The position numbers were made by a program, and so were the translations under genes. This document shows positions 23,674 to 30,286 of a stretch of 30,286 nt of DNA, piece after piece. Every line of letters starts with the position of its first letter. The stretch's first letter is position 1. Below the pieces are notes generated by a model. It saw only the letters and a program-made list of their open reading frames with translations, was not told the DNA's origin and searched no databases. Source of the DNA: Bacteroides sp. UBA1773 (GTDB taxonomy: Bacteria; Bacteroidota; Bacteroidia; Bacteroidales; Bacteroidaceae); assembly GCA_002315285.1 (NCBI GenBank), contig DCGR01000082.1:1-30286 (forward strand), read 5' to 3'.

Positions 23674-23767
23674 AAACATCGAATTATTTTTTAAGCACTT
23701 ACTCAGTCTGGGCATGTAAGGCCTGTTACCAGTGGTCGCCAAATGCCTGCAACCGACAATGTGTGAA

Positions 23768-23802
23768 GAAGGTGTAAGGCGAAATTCTCACCTTACACCT
23801 TC
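23768..23802. terminator. Perfect 12-bp inverted repeat behind the surface operon
   Basis: GAAGGTGTAAGG (23768-23779) pairs fully with CCTTACACCTTC (23791-23802) around an 11-base loop. It lies 50 nt behind the last gene of the minus-strand operon. No U-run follows, so it may be a processed or rho-assisted 3' end. Confidence 0.6.
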
Positions 23803-23853
23803 CTGATGCGCAATCGATGGTGGTCGCTGGTCAGAAGCTCTGACGACGGCTTC

Positions 23854-24726
23854 TCAGTTCCAGTTCTCCTGTTCCGGATCTATGGAAATCTCTATCTGTT
23901 CCTGGTCGGGCGAGGTGTTCAGCGTCACGTTCACGGTGTGTACGTAGCCAGGGCGGAAGCTCAGCGAGTATTCCAGCAGGTAGGCTATGCCGCCCATGGT
24001 GATTTCTATGAGTGGGGTCTTCTTCTCGATGTTCTGCGGCACCACCACAGCCTCAAACCGTAAACTGTTCACCTTCTTCATCGTAATGGTGTTCTTCCCG
24101 CCAAAGGCATCCTTCTCCACAGAGCCCTTTGTCCAATCCACACGGCCCGATGTGGTGGTGTTATAGATGTGGGTGACAATGTCGTCCGGAATTTCTCCCT
24201 CGAACTTCGGCCCTTTCTCCAACTTCACCACAAGTTTCGACATCATGTGCCTGAAGTCGAGGTTCACTGGCTGTATGGGGTCGGACTTGCTGACGTTCGT
24301 AGTCACGGCATAAAGCAGGTCGGATGCCTCGTAGCCGTCGCCATCCTGGTTGGTTGCCACGCTGAACGGATAGTTCTCGATGGAGCCGATGCTTGCCTGA
24401 TACGGATACATGGCATAGAAGTCGCAGGCATTCGCGCTCCAGTAGAGCGGGCGGGTTGCCGCCCACGAGGAGCCGTCGAAGGTGAGTCTCTCGTTGTTGA
24501 GGTAGTTTCCGCCCACCTGAAGTGGCATTTGGGTGTCGCCATCGTATTCCACTGCGTAGAGCGACACGGCATCATCTGCCTCGAACCCCGTTGCTGTAGC
24601 CCTGGTCTGGCAAGGCAGGCCCAAGCTGAATGAAATCTCGTCTGAATACTTTTTCGTTGCCGTTTCTTCCTTGCTGCAGGAAGCCAGCGACATGATGGCT
24701 GCAAGTATGAGTATGGTTTTTTTCAT
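23854..24726 (-). CDS. Fimbrillin-like lipoprotein, last gene of the surface operon
   Basis: A 290-residue exported lipoprotein. The signal ends SLASC (lipid Cys17). The rest follows the fimbrillin/Mfa pattern: TRAT near the mature start, DAVSLYAVEYDG, RPLYWSANACDFYAMYPYQA, GYEASDLLYA, LDFRHMMSKLVVKLE, then the C-terminal LRFEAVVVPQNI and GYVHTVNVTLN. This resembles the N-terminal 300 residues of the neighbouring 1205-residue protein, with which it shares the YPYQA and GYEASD blocks, so the two are likely paralogous pilin-type subunits. It starts 12 nt behind that gene. It carries no extra domain and may be the stalk or anchor of the assembly. Confidence 0.85.
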   Translation of the reverse strand: MKKTILILAAIMSLASCSKEETATKKYSDEISFSLGLPCQTRATATGFEADDAVSLYAVEYDGDTQMPLQVGGNYLNNERLTFDGSSWAATRPLYWSANACDFYAMYPYQASIGSIENYPFSVATNQDGDGYEASDLLYAVTTNVSKSDPIQPVNLDFRHMMSKLVVKLEKGPKFEGEIPDDIVTHIYNTTTSGRVDWTKGSVEKDAFGGKNTITMKKVNSLRFEAVVVPQNIEKKTPLIEITMGGIAYLLEYSLSFRPGYVHTVNVTLNTSPDQEQIEISIDPEQENWN

Positions 24727-24738
24727 AATCGTATCTCC

Positions 24739-27700
24739 TTATTTTGTTTTGCTGAAGTCGGGGTGTTCGCCCATATAGATAATCGAACCTTGTTCGCTGC
24801 CTCGGTTCCATTTCGGATCCACGCCGCTTGTGCGGTCGTTGCCGGTTCCCTTCGAGGTTGGTCCGAAGTCGTCCTTGTCCTTGGCATAGAAGTCGGCCAG
24901 CGTAAATGTCTCGCCGGCATACGCCTTGATGCGCTCCACGATGGCTTGGCGGCTGATGGTCGAATAGTAGGGTATGTTGTTGTTCATGCAGCTGGTAGCT
25001 TCCGATCGGTACATGCCTCGCGAGTGCATGTAGCCACCCTCGTATATGTCCACATAGTCGGAGTATTGGCTGTGGTAGAGCAGGTGTGCCCAGGGCACCC
25101 TCGAGGGGTCGGAGCTCATCGATAGGTTCTTGAACCAGCCCAATGCCTTCATGTTGCCATAGCTCGATCCTGTGTCACTGTCGCTTTGTGGGTGGTCGCA
25201 TCCGTCTATACAAGTGCAATTTTGGACGAATGCATTGTGATAGATGTATTCGTCGCCCAGTTTTCCGAACCCATGTCCACCTGCTTCGTGTTGCACTATT
25301 CCCCGGTAGTCGTAGGGGTAAGCGTCGGTGCTCACAGGGCAGCAGGCTATGGCCGATCCGTCGCCATACATCAGCGCTACGCCCTCGTAGGCGGAGGTGT
25401 TCATCATCATTATCACCAACGACTGCTGCAGATTCATCGAGGCGTTGGCTTTCATCGCCCAGGCGAAGCAGTCGGTGGCGTTGGGTGACAGGATGCGGTT
25501 CTGGCTGAACGAACTGCCAAACTTCGTGTTCTTGATGGTGCTCACCGTGCCGATGCCGCTGTCGTCGCTCATGCCCACCACGGCCTTCACGTTGAAGTAT
25601 TCCTTGTAGCTCTTGTAGGGCTCCACGTCGAAGAAATGTCCGTAGCCCGCTTCGGCATTGGCAAGGAAGGTGCCTTTGGCAATGTCCTTGGCATCGTAGC
25701 CATCGCCGATAAGCACGATGTCGATGCCGGGGCCTGTGGTGGCGGTGTGGTAGGTCATCACGTCGCCGTCGGCATAGTCGTAGTCGTATTGCTCGATGTC
25801 CATGGAGCAGGTGTGTTCCTTCTCGTCGAGCAGGAACACCAGTTCGCCGCTACGACCTTTGTAGTTCTTGTACGAAGGACTGTTGAAGCTCCCTTCGTTC
25901 ACCTCGAAGGTGTCGTTGGTGCGGGCCATTTCGCTCACGCTGATGGTCACGTCGGTCTTGCCCGTGCCGTGGTCTGGAGTTACTGTCACCCAGTCGGGCT
26001 TGCTCTGTATGCTCCAGTCGAAGCCGGCAGGACAGCGCAGGGTGTAGGTCTTGGCGAGGGACGCATTGAGTGCGCGCATCTGTTGGCGGCTCACCGAGAA
26101 GTCGTAGTGGGCAGTTATTCGCTTGAAGTCGCTCCATCCCGATTCGGCTTGGTAGCGTTTCACCGATTGTGCGGGAACTTCTACGTTGAAGTTGTCCTTG
26201 GCTACGCCATTGAAACAGCCTGACTGGATGGTGGGTGGTTCTACCGCATTGCAAGTGATGTTTGATATGTAATAACAACTTGAAAATGCATTGCTTTGGA
26301 TGGTCTGTAGCGATTCAGGTAAGTTGAGCGAAATAAGTTTACCGCAGTTTTCGAAAGCATTTGATTCAATGCTGATTAAACCTTCGTTGAATTCTATGGA
26401 TTGCAGCCTCTGGTTGCCTCTAAATGTAGAACCTCCTATTGTTCGCAAGGACTCTGGGAATAATACTTTTGAAAAATTATTTCCAGAAAAACAGGCGCTT
26501 GGGATTTCTATCGTTCCATTGGGAATCACAAGGTCTCCAGTGAAATGACAACCACCGAATTCACCTGATTCTAAATTCGTGACATTATTCAGATTCAATT
26601 GGCCTGTGAATCCACAGTCTGAGAAAGTGTCCCCTTTTAATTTTGTGGTTTTATCTGGAATCTTTAATCCTTCGGTAAAACTTCCGGCATTCTGAAAGGC
26701 TGATCGTCCTATTTCAAGTAAATTGTCAGGAAGTATTAATCGGCCTGATAATCTGCAATTTCGGAATGCTTCGGTTCCTATTGTTTCCAGTGATTCAGGA
26801 AATACGAGGCTGCCAGATAAGGAAAGGCAAGTTTCGAAAGCGTAACTTTGGATTTCTTTCAGTTTGCTGTTGAAGGTAACGCTGCTGATACTCGTTTTAT
26901 AAAACGCACTGGCACCAATGACAGTTACATCTTCAGGAATGATAAGGGCTCCTGATAGAGTGGTTCCATAAAATGTGGATTGTCCTATTACTGTGACATA
27001 TTCAGGAAATACAAAGTTGCACAGCGACTTTTTGTTTGCAAAGGCTTCGACTGGAATGACACCTCTCTCTTTCTCGTACCAATAGTATCGAGAGCTTATC
27101 TGACGATCGGGCAATCCATATTGCCCAATTAGATTGTTCAAATTGGGAGAAGAGGTTGATACATTAGTAATTTCTTTCTCTCCACCGTATGTCTCCATTT
27201 CCTTGAGGTTCACGGACTCGAGGATAGCCATGGAGTCTCTCATGAAATAGTAGTCGCGATGGGAAATCTGTCCTGTCACCTTCAGGTTGCGGATTTTGTC
27301 GGGGTTCTTGCCGGCATCCTTTATCATCTTTCCCAAGGTGCCCATGGTTTCCACATGCACCACATAGTATTGCCGTGCTTCGCCACCGTGGGTGTTCTTG
27401 TCTTCCGTCCAGTCGGTAATCTGTGTATCGGCCAGCTGGAGTTCATAGGTGCCCGATGGGCTCTTTTTGTTGATGCTGATGTCCACGTTCAGCTGTTTGC
27501 CAGTCAGGTAGTCGGTGGCAGTGTTTTGCTTGAAGCCGTAGGCAATGCCATCGATGGTTATGGCGAATAGCCGTGTGTCGGCAGCCACGCTCTGCGGAAT
27601 GACCACCGCGCGGAACTGGTCGTTGTCCTGCGTACACATCACGATGCCATCGGCTTGTGCTTCGCCCACCTTGGTGGCTGCTCCCGTGGCATAGTTTATC

Positions 27701-28356
27701 GTGGCCTTGCGCGAGGTGTTGGTAAGGATGACACTCTTCTGGAGGTTGGCAAACTCACCGTCGCCAAAGCCTGTTCCCTCGGTCAGGGTGAGCTGTACGG
27801 CCGACAGCTTGTGGCTCAGCTTCACGCCCACACTGCCCTCGGTGGGTGTCACGTCGGCACTCTTTCCCCAAAGGAAGTCGGAAGCCTCGTAGCCACTGAG
27901 TGTCGAGACGGTGGCTTCTGAACTCTGGTCCTTCTGTACCTCGAAGTTGGCGGCCTCGATACTGCTGATGTTGGCTTGGTAGGGATAGTACAGGTAGATA
28001 TCCACATGGGTGTTCACGTCCTTGTAATACACCTTTTTCATCGGGTTCCACTTGTGGTTGGGCTCATCGAACACGTACTTCACGTTGTCGGCTTGGTTGC
28101 CTTCCTCGACGAGGGTGCCGGGCAGGGTGTTATTGCCGGTGTAGTTCACTGCATATAGTCCCAGCGCATCCTTGTCCACGAAGCCATCGGCGGTGGCCTT
28201 GCTTTGCTGCTGGTCGATGGATCCGCAGATGTTGAGCGGAATCAGGTTCGCCTCGTCCACTTGGTTGGTGGGTACGGAATCTTCAGAGCACGTTGCGGTG
28301 AGGAATCCTAACGAGAGCGCAAGCAATAATTGTTTTGAATGTCTCATGTTGTTCAT
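24739..28356 (-). CDS. Multidomain lipoprotein: fimbrillin-like region, LRR block, BACON-like domain, M64-type metallopeptidase
   Basis: A 1205-residue surface lipoprotein. The signal ends LTATC (lipid Cys23). Residues 35-315 are fimbrillin-like (LYYPYQA at 122-128, GYEASDFLWG at 155-164, FRAVVIPQSV at 248-257). Residues 430-745 hold BspA/Treponema-type leucine-rich repeats with recurring I-P-E-x-V-T-x-I-G-x-x-A-F units. Residues 752-860 look like a BACON domain (FDWSIQSKPDWVTVTP). Residues 865-1205 match the M64 (IgA peptidase-type) family: VLIGDGYDAKD, then QHEAGGHGFGKLGDEYIY with H1023, E1024 and H1028, and a late EATSCMNNNIPYYSTISRQA segment. A surface protease carried on a pilin-like scaffold is the natural reading. 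The substrate is unknown. A start at 28347 is also possible. DNA of the LRR part is much richer in A+T than its flanks. Confidence 0.87.
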   Translation of the reverse strand: MNNMRHSKQLLLALSLGFLTATCSEDSVPTNQVDEANLIPLNICGSIDQQQSKATADGFVDKDALGLYAVNYTGNNTLPGTLVEEGNQADNVKYVFDEPNHKWNPMKKVYYKDVNTHVDIYLYYPYQANISSIEAANFEVQKDQSSEATVSTLSGYEASDFLWGKSADVTPTEGSVGVKLSHKLSAVQLTLTEGTGFGDGEFANLQKSVILTNTSRKATINYATGAATKVGEAQADGIVMCTQDNDQFRAVVIPQSVAADTRLFAITIDGIAYGFKQNTATDYLTGKQLNVDISINKKSPSGTYELQLADTQITDWTEDKNTHGGEARQYYVVHVETMGTLGKMIKDAGKNPDKIRNLKVTGQISHRDYYFMRDSMAILESVNLKEMETYGGEKEITNVSTSSPNLNNLIGQYGLPDRQISSRYYWYEKERGVIPVEAFANKKSLCNFVFPEYVTVIGQSTFYGTTLSGALIIPEDVTVIGASAFYKTSISSVTFNSKLKEIQSYAFETCLSLSGSLVFPESLETIGTEAFRNCRLSGRLILPDNLLEIGRSAFQNAGSFTEGLKIPDKTTKLKGDTFSDCGFTGQLNLNNVTNLESGEFGGCHFTGDLVIPNGTIEIPSACFSGNNFSKVLFPESLRTIGGSTFRGNQRLQSIEFNEGLISIESNAFENCGKLISLNLPESLQTIQSNAFSSCYYISNITCNAVEPPTIQSGCFNGVAKDNFNVEVPAQSVKRYQAESGWSDFKRITAHYDFSVSRQQMRALNASLAKTYTLRCPAGFDWSIQSKPDWVTVTPDHGTGKTDVTISVSEMARTNDTFEVNEGSFNSPSYKNYKGRSGELVFLLDEKEHTCSMDIEQYDYDYADGDVMTYHTATTGPGIDIVLIGDGYDAKDIAKGTFLANAEAGYGHFFDVEPYKSYKEYFNVKAVVGMSDDSGIGTVSTIKNTKFGSSFSQNRILSPNATDCFAWAMKANASMNLQQSLVIMMMNTSAYEGVALMYGDGSAIACCPVSTDAYPYDYRGIVQHEAGGHGFGKLGDEYIYHNAFVQNCTCIDGCDHPQSDSDTGSSYGNMKALGWFKNLSMSSDPSRVPWAHLLYHSQYSDYVDIYEGGYMHSRGMYRSEATSCMNNNIPYYSTISRQAIVERIKAYAGETFTLADFYAKDKDDFGPTSKGTGNDRTSGVDPKWNRGSEQGSIIYMGEHPDFSKTK
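26240..27190 (-). repeat. LRR-coding block of different base composition
   Basis: This part of the 1205-residue gene codes for about 13 leucine-rich repeats of roughly 20-25 residues. Sample 60-base rows inside it have about 32-38% G+C (for example 26461-26520 and 26641-26700), against about 58-62% in rows coding for the flanking domains (25741-25800, 27601-27660). The shift suggests that the block was acquired or exchanged separately. Confidence 0.7.
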
Positions 28357-28393
28357 CTATTAAGTTGTTGTTTGTCTCATCTCGAATTGTTGG

Positions 28394-29746
28394 TCAGTCG
28401 GCTGAGCCGTGGATGTTCCCTCCATCGCTCCAGCCGTCCAGACCGAAATCGGCACCCACCTCGGCAATGTCGTGGATGCGGCTTGCCATGGAGGGTAGGA
28501 CGGTCTTGTAGGCAGAAACGGCAGCGGTGGGCACGTAGAGCAGTAGGTTGGCGTCGCATCCGGCAAACACGTCGTTGCCTAAGGTAGGCGGCGTGTCGGC
28601 GGTGAACACCACGGCTTCGAGAGCGCTACAGTTCTTGAAGGTGTTGGCGGGCAGCGTGGCAATCTGTGCCGGTATGGCCACGGTCTTCAGCATGTCATAG
28701 CCCTCGAACGATGGCAACGATTGCAGACTGCTGAAAAACTGCAGCTCGGCAAAGTGGAGGATGCTTTTTGGGAAGGGGTTCTCGCCCGCGGAACGGGTGG
28801 ACACGCCCAAGTCGCTGACGGTAGCCGCTTCGAGGAATGAGATTTGTCCGTCGGCATTCTTGTCGAACAGTTCCAGACACTTGGCCTTCACCGAAGCATC
28901 CTTGAAGGTGAGCATTGACTGTACGAAGCCCGCGGCAATGGTGTTGTACGACTTTCCTGCTGAGAAAGTGACATTGGAGAAGTAGGCCGAAAAACTCGTT
29001 GTGCTGGTGTTGACGGTGATTGTACGGTTGGGCGTCGTGGAAGCCAGTATGCCCATGAAGATGGTCTTGTTGCCTCTGACGTTGGTGTTGAGCGAAGCCG
29101 TATAGCTCACTGTTGCGTTTCCGCTTCCGCTTCCGCTCGAGGCGTTGGCTGTCAGCTTGTCGTTCGAGATTGAGCAGGTCAACCGGTCGTTCATGCCGCT
29201 GATTTCCACGCTCGTGACAGGAGTGGAGATAGGCAGTTCGGTGAGGTTGATGCGGATGAACGACATCAGGAACTCGAAATTCACCGACAGGTTGGTAATC
29301 TGGTTGCTCGCATCGGCCACCGTGTGGTGTGCCACCATGGCCAGTGAAGGGTCGGTTGTGGTTTGGGTGGAGTAGCCGATGGTGGCGGAGGAGAAGTCAG
29401 CCTCGGCGGTATAGTTCTGGCAAGGATAGAGGAATGCCAGTTTGTCGCCGGCGTTGATAGTGCCGGTAAGTGTACCTGTGAACGTGGTAGTGGTACCGGC
29501 CGAGTTGGCCGACAGCGAACCGCCCAGTGCCTTGCCCGTGGTGACGTTTATGACGGAAATCTTGTCGCCCTTCGTCCACGACAAGCGGATGACTGACAGG
29601 CCGGACGCTTTTGTCGCGATGTCTTCCATTTCGGCCATTTCGGCATCGACGGCAAACTGATGTGTCGCGCACGATGTTTCCGGTGTTTCCTTGTGGCAGG
29701 AAAGTGCCAGCACGAACGTTGCGAATAGGTAAATGTATTTTCTCAT
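28394..29746 (-). CDS. Fimbrillin-like lipoprotein with EF-hand and LRR motifs
   Basis: A 450-residue lipoprotein. The signal ends LALSC (lipid Cys17). A fimbrillin/Mfa-type region spans about 30-275 (WTKGDKISVINVTTGKAL, KLAFLYPCQNY, NFEFLMSFIRINLTELP). At 295-306 is a textbook calcium-binding EF-hand loop, D-K-N-A-D-G-Q-I-S-F-L-E. From about 335 to 420 there are two to three BspA-type leucine-rich repeats (VAIPAQIATLPANTFKNCS, PPTLGNDVFAGC, LLYVPTAAVSAYKT). So it resembles the downstream protease gene in mixing a pilin-like part with LRRs. The start at 29746 follows the 39-aa ORF by 25 nt; the open frame further upstream has no signal peptide and overlaps that ORF. It is second in the operon. 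Confidence 0.83.
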   Translation of the reverse strand: MRKYIYLFATFVLALSCHKETPETSCATHQFAVDAEMAEMEDIATKASGLSVIRLSWTKGDKISVINVTTGKALGGSLSANSAGTTTTFTGTLTGTINAGDKLAFLYPCQNYTAEADFSSATIGYSTQTTTDPSLAMVAHHTVADASNQITNLSVNFEFLMSFIRINLTELPISTPVTSVEISGMNDRLTCSISNDKLTANASSGSGSGNATVSYTASLNTNVRGNKTIFMGILASTTPNRTITVNTSTTSFSAYFSNVTFSAGKSYNTIAAGFVQSMLTFKDASVKAKCLELFDKNADGQISFLEAATVSDLGVSTRSAGENPFPKSILHFAELQFFSSLQSLPSFEGYDMLKTVAIPAQIATLPANTFKNCSALEAVVFTADTPPTLGNDVFAGCDANLLLYVPTAAVSAYKTVLPSMASRIHDIAEVGADFGLDGWSDGGNIHGSAD

Positions 29747-29771
29747 GTCTTTTTTTGTTTTTGGGTGTTTG

Positions 29772-29891
29772 TCATTCCACATCCTCCGTGGGGTCTGAAT
29801 CGGAGTAAGGAGAGCCGGTAAGCATCTGTTTGCGGATCTTGATTTCAAACTCTCTGACGGTAGGTGCCTGATAGGTTTTCTTTGTTTCCAT
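29772..29891 (-). CDS. 39-aa conserved-type small ORF heading the surface operon
   Basis: The product starts METKKTYQAPTVREFEIKIR, continues KQMLTGSPYSDSD and ends in an acidic stretch (DPTEDVE). It matches the 44-residue ORF at 9160-9294 in the KKxYxAPxVR block, the spacing of the next Lys and Arg, and the S-P step. It has no signal peptide. It lies about 30 nt behind a promoter and 25 nt before the EF-hand lipoprotein, so it is the first gene of the operon. Two independent copies in the same position argue for a real gene, although its role is unknown to me. Confidence 0.75.
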   Translation of the reverse strand: METKKTYQAPTVREFEIKIRKQMLTGSPYSDSDPTEDVE

Positions 29892-29925
29892 AATCGTTTT
29901 GTTTTTATAGGTTGGTAAATATGCA

Positions 29926-29957
29926 CAAATTTAGTGGTCGGATGGGAGTGCTGGCAA
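29926..29957 (-). promoter_or_regulatory. Promoter of the surface-protease operon
   Basis: On the minus strand TTGC (29957-29954), a 20-base spacer and TAAATTTG (29933-29926). The leader to the small ORF is only about 30 nt, in contrast to the long leader at the other locus. Confidence 0.65.
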
Positions 29958-30286
29958 GAGTGCGATGGGTTTTCTTCAGCGAAAACATGCGGATTGTTGG
30001 CGATACGTATGGACATACGAAATGCCGACAGCGACTTCGATGCTTATGAACGTCTTTTTTGGGGCCATGCCAATTGCTCCTGTTGTGCTCTCGCGGTTCC
30101 TTCGATAGCGGTAATTTTCTCTGGTTTGCCACACATACAAAAACGTGTAGCCGACTGCTGCCCGTTCCACTGTATGTAGGCTCTCGCATTGTCCTATTAG
30201 TTGAAACAAGCAACGCTGAAAGCCCCACTATGATGAACATATATGAGTCCACTTTAAAAAGTCATCGTAACTATTCAGGCCGTGTA
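29958..30286. other. Right edge without a recognisable gene
   Basis: Both strands have open frames of about 80-115 codons across 29905-30252, but none shows a signal, domain or codon pattern I recognise, and the minus-strand one overlaps the operon promoter. The stretch is best read as the upstream region of the operon, or as remnants of a gene outside the window. Confidence 0.4.

Noticed and set aside
29934..30179. An 81-codon plus-strand frame at the right edge
   Set aside because: No family resemblance, no promoter, and it runs through the upstream region of the operon on the other strand.

Overview
The window looks like chromosomal DNA of a Bacteroidota bacterium, most likely Prevotellaceae (Prevotella or Segatella type). 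The evidence is promoters of the form TTTG/TTGC-N18-21-TAnnTTTG, almost no Shine-Dalgarno sequences, many short-signal lipoproteins, a lipidated TamA-like protein (TamL), GH92 and GH3/serine-hydrolase glycosidases, FISUMP-type C-terminal domains and fimbrillin-like proteins. No transposase, integrase, reverse transcriptase, phage gene or CRISPR array was seen.

Layout. 1-5750 is housekeeping: the 5' end of a tRNA (-), folD, ffh and rplS (all -), then a divergent GH3/beta-lactamase-type fusion and a short 2x[4Fe-4S] ferredoxin (+). 5751-7618 is a degraded patch: a 5'-truncated AAA/PD-(D/E)XK gene and about 360 bp of non-coding DNA with a long inverted repeat. 7619-9830 is a surface-protein locus (-): a promoter, a leader of about 320 nt with two terminator-like hairpins and a 9-C tract, a 44-aa ORF, and a fimbrillin/FISUMP lipoprotein. 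9838-15337 holds an SpoU rRNA methyltransferase (-) divergent from tamL, a small protein and a GH92 mannosidase (+). 15609-17990 is glnS and a DedA protein (+). 18084-20115 is manC and an S1/P1 nuclease (-). 20213-22156 is a lipoprotein aldose 1-epimerase and a DUF308 membrane protein (+). 22161-23617 is a Crp/Fnr regulator translationally coupled to a short miaA (-). 23854-29957 is a four-gene surface operon (-).

The most interesting part is that last operon: promoter, a 39-aa ORF, a fimbrillin-like lipoprotein with an EF-hand and leucine-rich repeats, a 1205-aa lipoprotein that joins a fimbrillin-like region, a BspA-type LRR block, a BACON-like domain and an M64-type metallopeptidase, then a third fimbrillin-like lipoprotein. 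The 39-aa ORF is clearly related to the 44-aa ORF at the other surface locus (shared KKxYxAPxVR). In both places the small ORF ends 23-25 nt before a pilin-like lipoprotein. I read the two loci as variants of one arrangement: a small conserved peptide plus type V pilin-like subunits carrying exchangeable effector or adhesin domains, one of them a predicted protease. The function of the small peptides is unknown to me.

Elsewhere the genes are ordinary in content, but several carry odd details: a Cys/His-rich tail on the epimerase, a MiaA without its usual insertion domain, a terminator inside the 3' coding end of miaA, and a terminator with a duplicated 3' arm behind the methyltransferase gene.
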